Below are positions 13,871 through 26,812 of a DNA stretch of 64,000 nt, piece after piece. Numbering within the stretch: position 1 is the stretch's first letter; the number at the start of each line of letters is the position of its first letter. The stretch covers positions 9,810,001-9,874,000 of the forward strand of contig OY728142.1 of assembly GCA_963277665.1 (NCBI GenBank), given 5' to 3'. Both the position numbers and the translations under genes were made by a program. The notes beneath the pieces were generated by a model that worked only from the letters and a program-made list of their open reading frames with translations, was not told where the DNA came from and made no database searches. Origin of the DNA: Viscum album. Lineage: Eukaryota > Streptophyta > Magnoliopsida > Santalales > Viscaceae.

Positions 13871-14504
13871 ATATTAAAATTTTTAAATTAATTTAATCCA
13901 CCAAATATAATAATTAAATTTAATTGAATATTTTAATCTTAAACTAAAATTCAACCAAACTATATATTTTACATTCACCTGATAAGAAGATAAGTCTATA
14001 AAATATCATAAAAATGAACATAACATGATTCAGATTCAGATCGAGTTTGTTAATGTAATGTTCAAAGAATATGTCTGGGCGCTACTACTATTATCATCAA
14101 TTACAGGGAGTTGGAAAATGATGGAAACTATCATGATTATATCCTATAGGAATTATTAATTAGTGTTTGTGGATGATCATGAGCTTATATTGATTGAATA
14201 TCACATATTTTAAGAGACTCAAGCATCCTCGAATAGTTCACTCAATGCATATAGAAGAGTAAGGTCACCTCAAAAGAAGAATTGTAAAATTAAATTAGAT
14301 AATAAATCACATGAAAAATAGAGAGTTATGTATTTTTGGTCTTAGACTGTTATATTAGCTTTATGGTAAGACAATTATTCTCAGTAAAGACTATATGGAA
14401 ATAAGGGTAAATTTTATATGTGTATTATCTATAATTAAATGATCTCTTTTTTCTACAAAAAAATAAAGGTTGTAATAGTTTACAACTACGTGTTGTTGTT
14501 CTAT

Positions 14505-17500
14505 TAGAATCTGGAAAATTGATTTCAGAGCATCATTTCACTCCAAAATATATAAAGTATTCAAAAAAAATTATGTGTCTATGATGTTTTGAAATGTACA
14601 TTTAGTGGAAGATTAGGCACTAGATATCATGGGAAATGTTAATGTGAAGGTATCAATGAAAATGGATGATACCTTGGTATCAAGTCATTTGAAATCATAC
14701 CAGTATTTAAAAAATATAATTTTTATTTTATAGTATGATGAGGTATGGGTTTAAATGATCTAAAACAAAATAGTGTGTAATATCACTTCGGGATCAATGG
14801 TAGTGGTAAAAGGGATAATGTTAAAAAATGTTATATCTGATCAAATGATCAAATGGGATGAATCTTATAGATCCAAAACATCTAAAATATTTATGTTATG
14901 AAATTATTGAATTTGGTATATTAGTAAGAATAACATGAATTTTCCATTAGTGGAAGGAATATGGAATCCATGTCACACAAATCATGGAATTTTTGAGATT
15001 TTCATACCTAGAAAACAATGAAAGGTAACATTCCATCTAAGAAAAAGGGAACCCAAGTTCATATATATGAAACTAGTACATGTAGATGTTTTAGGTTAAA
15101 CCATTATCCAATCTCATGGAGAGTCACAATACTCTGTGACATTATTTTATGATTCCAATATGATCATTTTGTTTTACTTTGAGAAACATAAATCTAATGT
15201 GGTCAATTTGATAGATCAAGATGTCGGGGAATAATATTTGAATAAATACAAAGTCATTAATATAAAATAATAGTGGTGATTATTGTGAAATAATATTTTT
15301 TAACTTATATAAGAACATAGGAATAATACATGAGAATAATGTACCTATGACATTAGAGTATAATGAAATCTTAAAAAGAATAAACTATATATTAATAGAT
15401 AAGGATCAGAGAATGATGTTTCACTCTAGAATATCCAACGAGACCTTGGGGGATGCACGCACCAGAACAGAAAAAAGTTTCCAATAAAAGTCCATCATAA
15501 TAAATGGGGATGGAAATTATGTATGTTTTATTTCCCAAAAAAGAAAAGTAACTCAATCATCTCAATATTATTGATAGCCTTTCATATTAAAAAATTTATT
15601 ATATTGATTGAGATACACTCAAGGAAAAATTATAGTTATTCTTATCTATTTATTGTTAAGATAGAAACATTGGATGATGAATTTGGTATGATAAAAAGAG
15701 TTAAGTCCTCAAAATATTAATAGATATCTTAAATGATAGTGTCTTGTGAAATTAATAGAACATAAAGAAGAAAAAAGTAAAAGCAAGTCTTTCAACTGGG
15801 TAGATTCAAGACGATATAAATTGTAACTCAAGAAATTATGTTTTAAGAGTTTTGATAAAATAATTGAAATTATAGTGGTTGTAATTGTTGAATATTTATC
15901 AAATATATCTAGTGATATTGATACATGCTTTGGATTACTAAAAGTTAGGGATATGGAATTCAGTGCATCGACATAGGCTATAACAAACAAATAATAACCA
16001 TGGATTTCATTATAGAATGCAAGAAGAATAAAATATCAAATTCAAATTTCTGTAAACAATTAAAACATCATAATTTTAATATATTGAGGGGGCTTAAGAT
16101 CCTAAAATAAGTGGTGGAACTCGGATTTTCTATCTATTTGGAGTTAACCGTGACAGATGAGTAATATTTTCTATATAAAAATAATATATAGAGGATATTG
16201 GAATTTACAGATTGAATTAACAGGAGAATAAGTTGATATGATTATTAAAGAAATAATTTTATTCGAGGAAGAAGTATGAGGAAGGTATTATGGTGAATAT
16301 ATTTTAGTAATAACATTTAATTTATTCCCTTGAAATATTTTCATTGAAAATTAGCTATACTACCTTACAAAATGTGAAAATAATTTTTTCCTATAATTAT
16401 TTCTACATAGAAAAAACATATGTTAAGATGGACTTTTTTATAGATATTTAGTGGAATAAATTTAAATTAATTACGTATTTTGTTTCATGGATTAGTTAAA
16501 TGTCACCTTGGTGTGTAAACTCAAAATAAATCTTTATGAATTGTTTGGGATCTATAACAATAGAACTAGAATCTCAATGTATTTTTGTTATAGAATGTTT
16601 TTACTAAGAGTAACCCAAAATACTATTACTACTAAAAGGAATATAAAGAATGAAGTTTCATCATTTTGATCTTGTATATGAATGATATGCTTCCAGAAAG
16701 TATGTTCATTAAAAAAAATTGAGGCTAAAGGAATATTTCTCTAAAAAGTATGTGATAAAATATATAAATGAACCCATGATAAAATTGGGTATGGTAATTG
16801 AGTGAGAAAGTAAATATATATGTTTTATAGTATCTTAGAAGGATTATTTTGGGATGACTATTGAAATATTCAACATGTTTGGATTCAATCCATTATCAAC
16901 CCCCTTGGTCAGAATCATCAAAAATTTAAAAGAGAAAGTACCATTAGTATATGTTTATGTGAAACAAATGTTGAATGTTTCATTTTAATTAGTTGATGGA
17001 AGTTTAGTTTTTTCCATGGTATTCACTCATTTGAATATTTAACATGTGGTGTGACTTCTCATTCATTTCATGTACAATATATGGATTAAGACTAGAATGT
17101 CAAGGAAATGATCTTACAATATCTCAGATGAATGGAAAATAAAAACATATTCTTTATTATGGATGATTATATATGTATAGGAATGTTGACTGATAATCTT
17201 TGGGGAGTTAGATACTCATAAGATAATAACTAGTTTTGTTTTCATATTCATAGGAATTATAGTGTGGCTATATCAAATATAAAAATGGTCAATGAATTAT
17301 CCATAATGGAATAAAAATATATAGTAATAACTAAATAGGTGAAAGCACTACTATGGTGGAGGAATCATTGAGGGAGATCAAAATGATCCTGGAAGGGGGA
17401 TTTATCAATTCTTATAATCATAACGCAATACACATAGAATGTAATCTAGTGTTCCATACATGATTTTTTTACATCAAACTAATATATCACTTCATTATTA

Positions 17501-17575
17501 TGTTTCAAGAGAACAAGTATCATTACATATTAAAGAAAACTAGTTATTTAAAAACATTTTTAATTTCCACCAAGT
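14505..17575 (+). pseudogene. decayed Ty1/copia polyprotein (protease, integrase, RT, RNase H)
   Basis: A copia polyprotein would carry out proteolysis, integration and reverse transcription in a cytoplasmic particle. Seen in order: a protease-like SEHHFTPKYIKYSK near 14,526; a pre-integrase segment with ITSGSMVVVKG near 14,785; the integrase start KLVHVDVLG then SHGESQYSVTLFYDSN at 15,070-15,165; the RT motif LILYMNDML at 16,666-16,692; FNMFGFNPLSTPL near 16,875 and the following conserved block; then an RNase H remnant with SIMExKYIVIT near 17,310. This order, with integrase before RT, is diagnostic of copia rather than gypsy. Frame shifts and stops are frequent. The RT catalytic YVDD reads YMND, so one Asp is lost. 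The gag region and LTRs were not identified. Confidence 0.8.
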
Positions 17576-19297
17576 AAATAGTGAAATAAATCATGAAGAA
17601 ACATTGTGAATTAATGTGACATGGATGTTTAGAAAGAGGAAGGAAAACTATTCTAGAAGTGGAAGGATTTAGAAAATTGTTAGAGAATTTATTTATTTTC
17701 ATTGGTAAAGTCTTTTAGTGGGATATTTTTAGGATTTTGAAGAATGTTTCAGGTGTCTTATTTGGTATACTAGAAGGAGAAGCATTAGATGATGGTTCGT
17801 CCTGGTGTTTTGTAAAATATCAATTGATGATCTTCAATGGTATTAGGTTGATCAGATAATTTCACTGTCTGATGAATGTTCACTAGGTAGTAGTTAGTTT
17901 GATAGATTATGTGTGTATAAGATAAATTCTTAAAATAAACTTTCTAAATCTACGAGTTTCAATGGTGTTTTTATATTACTATAAGAGATGTCTAGCCTTA
18001 ATCTTCATTTGGTGGGACTTCTGTGAATCTCAAATGGAAATGGAAAAGAATTACTATCTAGGAATCACAATAAAAGTGGGATGGGATCACTTCTACATGT
18101 CTGATTATAACTTCGAAAAAATTACGTAATTATTAAATAATATTTCTATTTGAGTTTTTAAATATTTTTTTTATATTAAATTAATCAAAAGTGATAGAAA
18201 TGTTCTCCCATGGATGTTGGAATAACGTCTGAGTTAGATAAAAAATGTTCTTCCATGCATAGTTTTTCATTCACTATATTTTTCTTGAATTTGTTGGAGT
18301 GTGTATGATAGAATTATTTGGTGAGTATAGTTCTTAGTTACACTATCTTCTAGTATATCATGTTTAAGGTTCAATGTTTGATCAGTGGAACATCCGGTGT
18401 TTGGATGTTTTCTGTACATAACATCACGTTTTTTGTGTTTGGATGGTAAATAGTGAATTATATACCTTGAAGAGATTTGGAATGAATTCCTACATTGAAT
18501 AATTGTTATGGTTCAAGATTTTCTATATTCAATAACTAAAACTTTCAACATTAGTCAATCCAAGTATTTCAAGGTATCATGGTTGCATTTTTATCACATG
18601 ATGACCAAATGAGTGTGCGTGTATGCACTATGTCTTCTGTTTATTTTCTTACCATATGAACACTTTTCAAATGGAGTATATTGTGGTTTATTGGTTAAAA
18701 CATACTAATATACATCTCTCACACCCTAAACAATCACCCTAGAGTGTTTATAGACATCATACCAATTACACTTTTCTAAGTATAGGGGTTACAGTGGATC
18801 AAATAGGTTCCACATGACCGAATTTAGAGATGGGGAAGAGGTGAGGTGAGGGGTTGGTAGTTAACCTTCATGGGTATATTTTATTTTCATAATATTGTTT
18901 ATGTGATCATAAAAAATGAAAATATTCTTATAATTATAAATATATAAATAAATTTTTCATTTTTTATAGCATGATGTATAATTATTATTTTTAGTTGCTT
19001 TTGTTAGAATTTCATACATGTGTACTCTCATATAATGGGGTTGTTGAAATTTGGTTATTTTATTTATTATTTATGGTGGTGATATAAAGATTATAGACTC
19101 ATAATAATTAATCATGGACTCTCACTATCCATCAACGTCCTATAGATTTTGGGGAGGCAGGATTAAGGTTATGTGGCGACCCTTGCGAAAGTTCAACTTG
19201 GGAAACATCCACCAGGTAATTAAAAAATGGTTTCAGTGGCCCGTTTTTTATTTTTTAGGTTATTTAGGGACAAAATAATCATTCATATAGATGGTTA
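17576..19297. other. gap between the copia remnant and element A
   Basis: No LTR partner was found. A purine-rich AAGTGGAAGGATTTAG at 17,658-17,673 could be the polypurine tract of the copia element, which would place its 3' LTR just after. No matching 5' copy could be found near 13,900, so this stays open. A GC-richer patch lies at 19,114-19,278. Confidence 0.35.
19114..19278 (+). other. 54-codon open frame in a GC-richer patch, unrecognised
   Basis: ATG at 19,114 to TAA at 19,276-19,278 encodes 54 residues including MWRPLRKFNLGNIHQ. The first two thirds are less AT-rich than the surroundings and contain a GT splice-donor-like CCACCAG|GTAATT at about 19,211-19,223. I recognise no family. 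It could be a captured exon fragment or old element DNA. Confidence 0.15.
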
Positions 19298-21776
19298 TAT
19301 AATGGCTTATACATTTATAAATGAAATTTCCTTTTGAATAAAAAATAACTTATTAAGTAATATAGTTCTAGAAAACACATGCACTACTTTGTTTATTTTT
19401 AACCATTATAAAATATTTCCATTCATATTTAAAAACAATTAATAATTATAAGCATTAATAATATAGTTTTTTTAGAATTTATATTAATATTGGTATATTA
19501 ATGATTCTAATATAGTCCAATAGACACAGACAGAAGTATTGATGGCGTCCGCCTATAGGATTATACCCTATGAATCTCATTTGTAAAATATTTCAAGGGA
19601 GATGGAATCACCAGCATTTTCCCTTGACTAATCTCATGTTGAGATTAAATAACTAATTCTCACGAAACCCATTTATGAGATACTGTTAGGCTTATAAAGA
19701 TTAGAATTCAATCAATTTTTGTTTTACCACCCTAAGAAATCACCACCATCACATAGCATACCCTTAGGTCATATGATGGTGTAATTAGGGGTATATATCT
19801 TGATACTAGTAATATGTATTTATATATGTTCTTTTTAATTAAATATTGATAATATTAATCAGTTTTTATTATTAATTTATAACTGATTGTATAAAGAGTT
19901 TAATACAAATAAAAAAATTATGAATAAATCAAAATTGTGTTTTCAGAAAATATATACTCCCAAATAAGGCATTCCTTGGATAATTTCAAGATTTCATTTA
20001 ATAATTTTTTTGTGTAAATTTTTTGTATTAGATAATAAATATTTAAATAAAAATGATAATATAATTCAATGAAGTCTAATGAAATTATTATAAGGGTCTA
20101 AATGTTTTAATTTTCGTAAAAATAGCATTTTTCAGTAAATATGGATTTTTATTTAAAAGTAAAAATTCCCATAATAAAAATATTATTTTTATTAAATGAA
20201 TATTTTTTTAAAATGAGTTCATTGATATTATAAATTTTTTATTATTTAATAATTTTCTGAGGTAGTAATTTTTTTGGGAAAAATTAAATACGGTATAAAT
20301 ATAAATTTTCTATTGTGAAATCATAATGACTCAAATGTGATGTAATAAATTCCATAAAATGAATCCATGATAAAATTTATATTTTCCTTGTAAAATAATT
20401 ATTTTTTATGTTATTTTGATAATTCATATTCTTTTAATTAATTCTAAAAAACCTATATTATATTTTAAGGTATTCAAATCAACTCCAAATGAACCTGGAT
20501 CATTTCCACATCACAAAGGGTATTATTTGAAAACAATTAGTAATTGGACATAGAAAATATTTAAAAATAACCCCCTTCGGTAAAAACCATGGTAAAACTT
20601 CTGGTATGGTTTTTTATTTTGATTATTTTATCATATAGATTCAAATCCTATGTTTCCAAATTAATTAAGAAATACCCTCTATTTCTCTATAAATACTCAC
20701 CCATCCTCTAACTCATATTAACTAGAAACCCATTAATCACAAATTCCCTATCCATATCCATCTTTACTTCCCTCACAAGTTGTTCCCAATCTCTTAAGAA
20801 GATTTCGAAAATCATTTAGAAGCACCCTCTCTATGTTAGTGATTCACTTTAGATCCTCCTTTTTCAAGAAATTTCTTATATTATATAATTTCATTTTCAA
20901 TTTTTCAAATTTAGAATTATTTGTACACATATTTTTTTGTATATTTAAACAATTATAGAAAAAATTTCACTCTAAATAAACAACTTCATGAATCTTTATA
21001 TACACCATTTATTCTTCAAATTTTATCCTATGATTTTCTAGGCGAAACATTTCTACACTGAATACCCAAACCCATTTACACTCAAGGGTGTTCACCTAGA
21101 TTTAAATATAATTCATTGATTGGGAAATTCTATGTACGTGACCTCACTCTTTATTCATTAATCAAAATTGATTTAATACGCACTTATATTTCTATGTGGG
21201 ACCCAAATGCATGTTAATAATGTGAATTTGAATGGTGGGATTAGAAATATATGGCACAAAAATTCATTAGATAATGTTTTTATCTCATGTGGTGAATTTA
21301 TTATTATCCTAATAACACTACGTTATGATTTCAGACATTATCCTTGTCTTATACCTATCGTGTCATGTTTTTTCGGTTTCCACATTCCTATGTTTCGTTG
21401 ATGTTATCATTTTATATCATGATTCGATGTTCATGTTCATGATTATCGTAACATTTATGTCACCTATATATACCTATTTACTAACATTTATAACATTCAT
21501 CAAGTAATTATTTAATTCCTGCTTTACTGGGCTTTATATATCATCCATTTATCATGTACACCCTAGGTTATCCATTGTAGTTTTAAAAAAGAGACGAAAT
21601 TTTAAGAGGTTGTTGATGAGTTTTAAATAGTATTTTTTGTATCCAATGTTTCATGTTATTATGTTACCTATTTAATTTATAAAATAACCTATTAATTTTA
21701 ATCTTCTAGGATCGTATTATGTGTTTATTTATGTAATAAATTATTAATTAAGGTCGATTATTGATATGGGTTGTGA
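19298..21776 (+). repeat. 5' LTR of element A
   Basis: It aligns with 26,813-29,470. Anchors: AAATTTCC, then TATTAAGTAATAT, near 19,324-19,365 (26,839-26,885); ATACCCTATGAATC near 19,563; AGATTAGAATTCAATCAAT near 19,700; GATGGTGTAATTAGG near 19,774; the TATA region near 20,690; TTTCAGACATTATCCTTG; GTATTATGTGTTTATTTATGTAATAAAT near 21,716. The start was set by counting back from the AAATTTCC anchor against TGTAATAACCC of the 3' LTR. Confidence 0.82.
20686..20695 (+). promoter_or_regulatory. TATA box of the element A LTR promoter
   Basis: TCTATAAATA is followed by a pyrimidine-rich ACTCACCCATCCTC. The matching place in the 3' LTR (near 28,353) reads CCTATATTAC, a decayed form. Transcription would be expected to start about 30 nt downstream, making U3 roughly 1.4 kb. 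Confidence 0.6.
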
Positions 21777-21780
21777 TGGT

Positions 21781-21792
21781 TTGTATGAGAGA
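21781..21792 (+). other. tRNA-iMet-like primer binding site of element A
   Basis: TTGTATGAGAGA matches the usual plant gypsy PBS TGGTATCAGAGC at 9 of 12 positions and lies a few bases after the 5' LTR end, where minus-strand synthesis would start. Confidence 0.55.
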
Positions 21793-22346
21793 ATGGTTTA
21801 GTTTTTTTCTTAGATTATTATTAGAAAACATTAATGAAATTATTATGTATAATACTAAAAATAAGAAAACTTACATAATTTATATTAATGTATAGATTAA
21901 CTTGTTTCTAGGAATCTAAATCAATGAATACACAATATAAGTGAATGTGGATGTAACATTGTTTCACCTTGGGATAATAAGACAATAAATGCAGAATTGG
22001 TCGTTAAATAAATCATCACATATATTACGATAAGGATTCATTATTGTAAAACTAATTTGACACATCCATGGATATTCTTTTATAATTTCACATGATATTT
22101 ACAATCCATTATAAAGGGAAAAAAACCTATAAAATTTTAAATTAAGAAATAAACCTTATAAAACATAGATTGGAGCCTAAACATTCCTAGTTTAGTAAAT
22201 TTACGTAATTTATGAGTTTTATCTTAATTATTTATAGTTCCCCTTTTATGTGTTCAATAGTTTAAAAAATTGCCATCCTTTTTTCTCTTTATATAGTCAA
22301 TGGATCAAAATATGGGGAATTGATTCAATAACCAATGTGATAGGAA

Positions 22347-23191
22347 ATGCTACACAACATAATGGAAACAAGAGTTAAGAAAATCATGACAATGAATACT
22401 CAATTAACATCAGTTATTAATATAAACATGAATTTGGTGGAAAACCACATCTACTTAAGAATGGACTTGTTTCAATTGAGATATTTCTTTGTCAAAGGCC
22501 CCTATATTTTGGTGAATCTTCCAATCCATTAATCAATGAATAATGGATTGAATATATTGAAAAGATACCCTTCATCCTTAAATTCTCTAAAAATAGAAGG
22601 TTTTTGGGATATTTATCATATCAATGGTGAAGTTGATCAATAGTTTATATTGATAAAAAATATAAATCTAATGGAAGATATCTAAGTGGTAAAGTGGAAT
22701 GAATTCCTGAAAAAAAATCTATAAAAATTTTCTTCACTCGTTAACATAAAATTGAGATGGATTTATTTAGCCACAATAAAAATGGGGATGGTTCCATCAG
22801 ATATTTTGACAAAAAAATTAAAATACTTTCGTGATACCCATATGGATTTATCATTGACCCAGAATATAGTATTGACCACTAATTTGGTGGAAAATAGTAG
22901 ATTCTATGAAAATATTTGAGGATTTGAGACTTTGAGATCTATGATTAAATAATTTGGTGGTACCTCTATGTTGAATTATAGGTCGGTGAATCGCATGGGT
23001 TTCATGGATCATAAGATAGTATTTGGATAATTGGTTTCATTTATATTATTGTTATTAAAAAATATCAATAGTGAAATATATTCTAACATCCTACTTATCA
23101 AAAAATTTGGACGAATCATACCAAAAATTTCCTAAAGGGAACAAGGAAATTCATTAGGTGTGGGAAAGAAGGGAACCATTATAGAACTTTC
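22347..23191 (+). pseudogene. gag remnant of element A with broken zinc knuckle
   Basis: Gag forms the particle and binds RNA. Visible pieces are GESSNPLINE-stop-WIEYIEKI at 22,511-22,570 (the 'G-x-x-D/N-P ... W-x-x-x-I-E-K' start of the plant gypsy gag domain), HKIEMDLFSHNKNGDGSIRY followed by FDKKIKILS near 22,750-22,835, and FIRCGKEGNHYRTF at 23,150-23,191. The last is a CCHC knuckle in which the first and last Cys are Phe, leaving C and H. Stops and shifts break every frame. Confidence 0.75.
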
Positions 23192-23399
23192 GTACTGGAT
23201 AAACCCAACAATGCGATGGAAGAAATAAATGATCAATTCATATCTCATCATGATTCCAAATTTTTCAACATCAAGGAACATGTACAGTATATATATCTAT
23301 ATAATAATCCAAGGGTTTTCAACAATAACTAATGCCAACATCCATCAAGGCCTGGAGAGAATGTGAAAGCTTATACCATCACAATTATTTAGGTGAATC

Positions 23400-23500
23400 C
23401 TAAAAATGATATTATTAGCGGTTGTTTGGTCATTTAATCAATAATGGTTCACATGTTATTTTATTTTGGTTCTACATATTATTTAATATCACATAGGTAT
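23400..23500 (+). pseudogene. aspartic protease remnant of element A
   Basis: MLFYFGSTYYLISH at 23,453-23,494 lines up with the retroviral-type protease signature VLIDSGATHSFIS. The catalytic Asp-Ser-Gly reads Phe-Gly-Ser after small changes, so the enzyme is dead. It lies about 260 nt after the zinc knuckle, as expected for a gypsy element. Confidence 0.65.
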
Positions 23501-24059
23501 GGTAGATTGATTCAACTACCAACACAAAACATGTAAGTGGCTCTATCCTTTAATATAATAAATGGAAAATTTATTTCACCCCGATTATATGACTTGTCCC
23601 TTTCCCAATTTTCAAGATGAATTTACTAGATTAATTTGTTCTAGTACCTTTATTTGAACTCTATGTTATTCATAATATGTATTGTATTTTCATATATAGT
23701 TAAAATAAAAATTTCCTTGAGAATTATATTACCCTTTGTATCTTGAATCACTCTCTAATTATATACAAGTTCAAGGAGGGGGTAAATCTCCATTGTTATA
23801 ATCATATTAATAATGGATATTATTACCATATAATCAAGCATATCATTCATAAATATTTGATACTGAGGAAAATATCATCCTTGATGGCATTCCCTTTGTA
23901 AGGGTATATACTGATATGTTTCATGAATAATTTCATAGTCTCACTCTAAGACATGAGGATGATTTATCAATCAATATTATAACTAGATCTTTTCCAATAT
24001 CGAATAGTCTATATAGAATAGTAATTTTTTAACATTAATTGATAAAGAAGTAACTTTTA

Positions 24060-24610
24060 TAGAATCTATATAAAGGGTTTATATGACTATGTTCATTACC
24101 ATGGGGTGCATTTATCTTCTTCATGAAGATGGATGGGTCAATCTACCTCTCAATTGATTACTAAGATCATGAAAAGATAGAAATAAATAAAAGTATATTA
24201 TTCCATGGATTTATGACTTATTCAATCAGATATATGGATCCCAATACTTCTCTAATATAGTTTTGTGGTAAGTATATTGTAAATTCAGGGTGAATAATGG
24301 GGACATCCCCAATACTTATTTCATACAAGGTATGTGCACTACAAGTTCGTAGTGATTTTTTTGGGACATAGTAATCCTCAAGCTATCTTTACAAATATAA
24401 TGAATATGGTATTTATGTATTACCTTGAAAAATATGTCTTCGTATTTATATATGTTATTCTTATCTACTCCAAAATAATGGAGGAACGTGAGGATTTTTT
24501 TAATGTTGTACTAAAAACACATAAAAGTAAAAGTCATATGTGAGGTATAGTAAATTTGAGTTGTGGATGTTATAAGTCAAATTTATAGGGAATTTTACAA
24601 GAAATAAAGG
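24060..24610 (+). pseudogene. reverse transcriptase remnant of element A
   Basis: PWGAFIFFMKMDGSIYLSID starts at 24,099 and is followed by a stop. This is the conserved block 'P-W-G-A-P-V-x-F-V-K-K-K-D-G-S-x-R-x-C-I-D-Y'. A 69-codon frame at 24,334-24,543 carries FVVIFLGHSNPQAIFTNIMN and FIYVILIYS. The last is the active site, where F-I-D-D has become F-I-Y-V, so both catalytic Asp are gone. Confidence 0.88.
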
Positions 24611-24769
24611 GATATTTTTAGATCATTAAAAAATAAATTAAATTGAAGGATTCCACTAACCAACATCTATGCTAGATTTCTATAGTTTCCATATTCTATT
24701 TGTGTTCTATCATATATTTGTGATAAATTTCTCACGATTTTCAATCCAAATAAACAAGATAACAAAAAA

Positions 24770-25210
24770 GGGAGTAAATTTAATCTAGATGGATGAATGT
24801 GTTGATATATTTAAAGAGTTAAATAATAGTTTAATCATTTCACTTGTACTCAAATTATATACAATTGGGAAGGATTTTCAATCTATTAATGATGAGTCCA
24901 AAAAAATATTAGGATGTGCACTCATTCAAGATGAAAAAATTCATAATTATGCCTCCTACCAATTAAAGATCCATGAGAAGAACAACCCAATACCTTATCT
25001 ATTATTGTATTCATTGAAATTTATATATAATATTGGGTGAAATAATATCTAGGGGAGAAGTGTGAAATATATATGGATCATAAAAACCTCAATTATAACT
25101 TCACATAAAATGATCTCAATATGATCCAATAAAATAAGATTAGAGATGATCAAGGATTAATATGGTTCAATCCATTACGATATAAGGAATGAAAATAAAG
25201 TGTAAAATAA
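24770..25210 (+). pseudogene. RNase H remnant of element A
   Basis: An 83-codon frame (24,789-25,040) reads from the RT/RNase H junction: FKELNNSLIISLVLKL, TIGKDFQSINDESKKILGCA, LIQDEKIHNYASYQLKIHEK. These follow the gypsy RNase H order, with LGCA(L)IQ and YAS(R)QLK(x)HEKN conserved. The following DNA continues with a shifted 'C-E-I-Y-x-D-H-K-x-L' segment near 25,045-25,090. Catalytic VYCDAS reads SINDES. Confidence 0.88.
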
Positions 25211-25499
25211 TAAAATATGAAAGGATAATATAAGATTAACCATGATAACAAATAAAAGGGATCCAATCTTCTTTAACATTAAAAGGATGAATATAAGAAT
25301 AATAAAAGGATATTCATCCCAGATTTCTCACATTTCTCCACAACTATCCATACATGAGAGGATCAGGGGGCCTAAAAATAAAATGCTGAGCTATAGAAAA
25401 AGTTATTAAATATTCCATTTTTCAAATATTATAAAGATGAAGTTATATGGTTTGGAAGATAGATATGGTACACATCATAACTATAGTTAAATCAGGATC

Positions 25500-26750
25500 C
25501 TCTATATTATTTTTATATACCATCCTTCTATATTCATCTAGGAAGGACTATGATATATATATATATATATATATTTAAAGAAAACCTTTTAATGGTATAA
25601 CATGTAGTGGGGTAATGAAGAATTTTAATATTGATTATTGGTATGATAACATGTCAACGATCAATGAAATAGGTATAATGGAATGGGTAATAAATTTCCC
25701 ATACCAATATAGAAATGAGAATTCATTACCATATATTTTTTTGTATGATTCCCCTAAAATCGTAAATTTAGTAATGCTATTTGGTTGGTAATTAACTTCT
25801 TTAAAACTTAGTGAATATAGTTTCTATTAAAAAATATTTCTCTCATAACCAAATCACCATGACATACAAAAGGGATGTGGTAAGACTCTATGGATTGTCT
25901 CTATCCATTGTATCCGATTGAGATATGGGGTTCACATTGAGGTTATAGATAATCCCTCATAAAGAACTAAATATAGATCTATGTTGTATTTTTTCTTATC
26001 ACCCTTAGAAAAATGGTTAGTCTGATAGAACCGTTCAATCTATATAGTATATTTTGATATTATATTCAAAGGATTTGTAAAGAAGTTTGTATCATCACCT
26101 TCCCCTTGTGGAGTTCTCGTATAAAAACATTTATTGTTCTAGAATTCATATGGAACCTTATGAGGCATTGTATGGGAATAGGAGTTAGAATCCAACATGA
26201 TGGGATGAAGTTAGAGAGTTAATTCTTATGGGACCTAATCTTATCCAGGATATGATATACAAATTTTAAACTATTCAATTTCATATAAATATGCACTAAG
26301 TCAATATAAATTCAATTTATATAATCATTTATGAGACCTGGAGCTTGAGGTCTATGATAAGGTGTTTCTTTATATATCACCTGAGAATAAAGTCATGATT
26401 TTTTGGAAGAAGTGAAATATTAGTCTTATATACATAAGACCCTTTGAGAACCTTGTCTGTATCAGTGCAGTGGCCTATCTACTAGCACTCCCACCTAACT
26501 TATCTGAATTACATGATGTGGTCTATGTATCCCTCTTATAGAAGTATACACTAAGCCCCTAACATATACCAAATTTTGAGGTGGAGTCAATGGAGAATTA
26601 TATTTAATAAAATTAACATCCAGTGAAGATCTTAGATCATAGAGGAAAATTTCTATGAATTATGTCAACTCACCTAGTCAATGTGATTTAGAGGAACAAA
26701 AATTTTGAGTTATCAACTTTGGAATAAATTGTAGTTGTGAAATAAAATTA
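25500..26750 (+). pseudogene. integrase and C-terminal domain remnant of element A
   Basis: Integrase would insert the cDNA. SFYIHLGRTMIY near 25,527-25,562 matches 'S-x-x-x-I-H-P-G-x-T-K-M-Y' of the zinc-binding part; a (TA)n run at 25,554-25,574 then interrupts it. LYGLSLSIVSD near 25,888 and HLPLVEFSYKN near 26,098, PYEALYGNR near 26,157 and WDEVRELILMGPNLIQDM near 26,202 are the core and its end. YDKVFLYISPENKV, RPFENLV and LALPPNLSELHDVVYV follow, as in Tekay/Del-type elements. Stops and shifts are common. Confidence 0.88.
25554..25574. repeat. (TA)n microsatellite inside the integrase remnant
   Basis: About ten TA units sit exactly where the integrase zinc-domain frame would continue after TMIY. 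The repeat appears to have grown after the element died. Confidence 0.8.
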
Positions 26751-26793
26751 CCATCACCTATTTCAGTGTATAAAATGAAATTTTGATATTGAT

Positions 26794-26812
26794 ATTTTAG
26801 ATGGGATAGAAA
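26794..26812 (+). other. polypurine tract of element A
   Basis: ATTTTAGATGGGATAGAAA immediately precedes the 3' LTR start TGTAATAACCC. It aligns with TTTTAAGGGGGGTAGAA|TGTAACACCCC in element B, which supports both boundaries. Confidence 0.7.

Noticed and set aside
14669..14682. TTGGTATCAAGTCA resembles a tRNA-iMet primer binding site
   Set aside because: It lies inside the copia pre-integrase coding remnant, between protease-like and integrase motifs, with no LTR end beside it.
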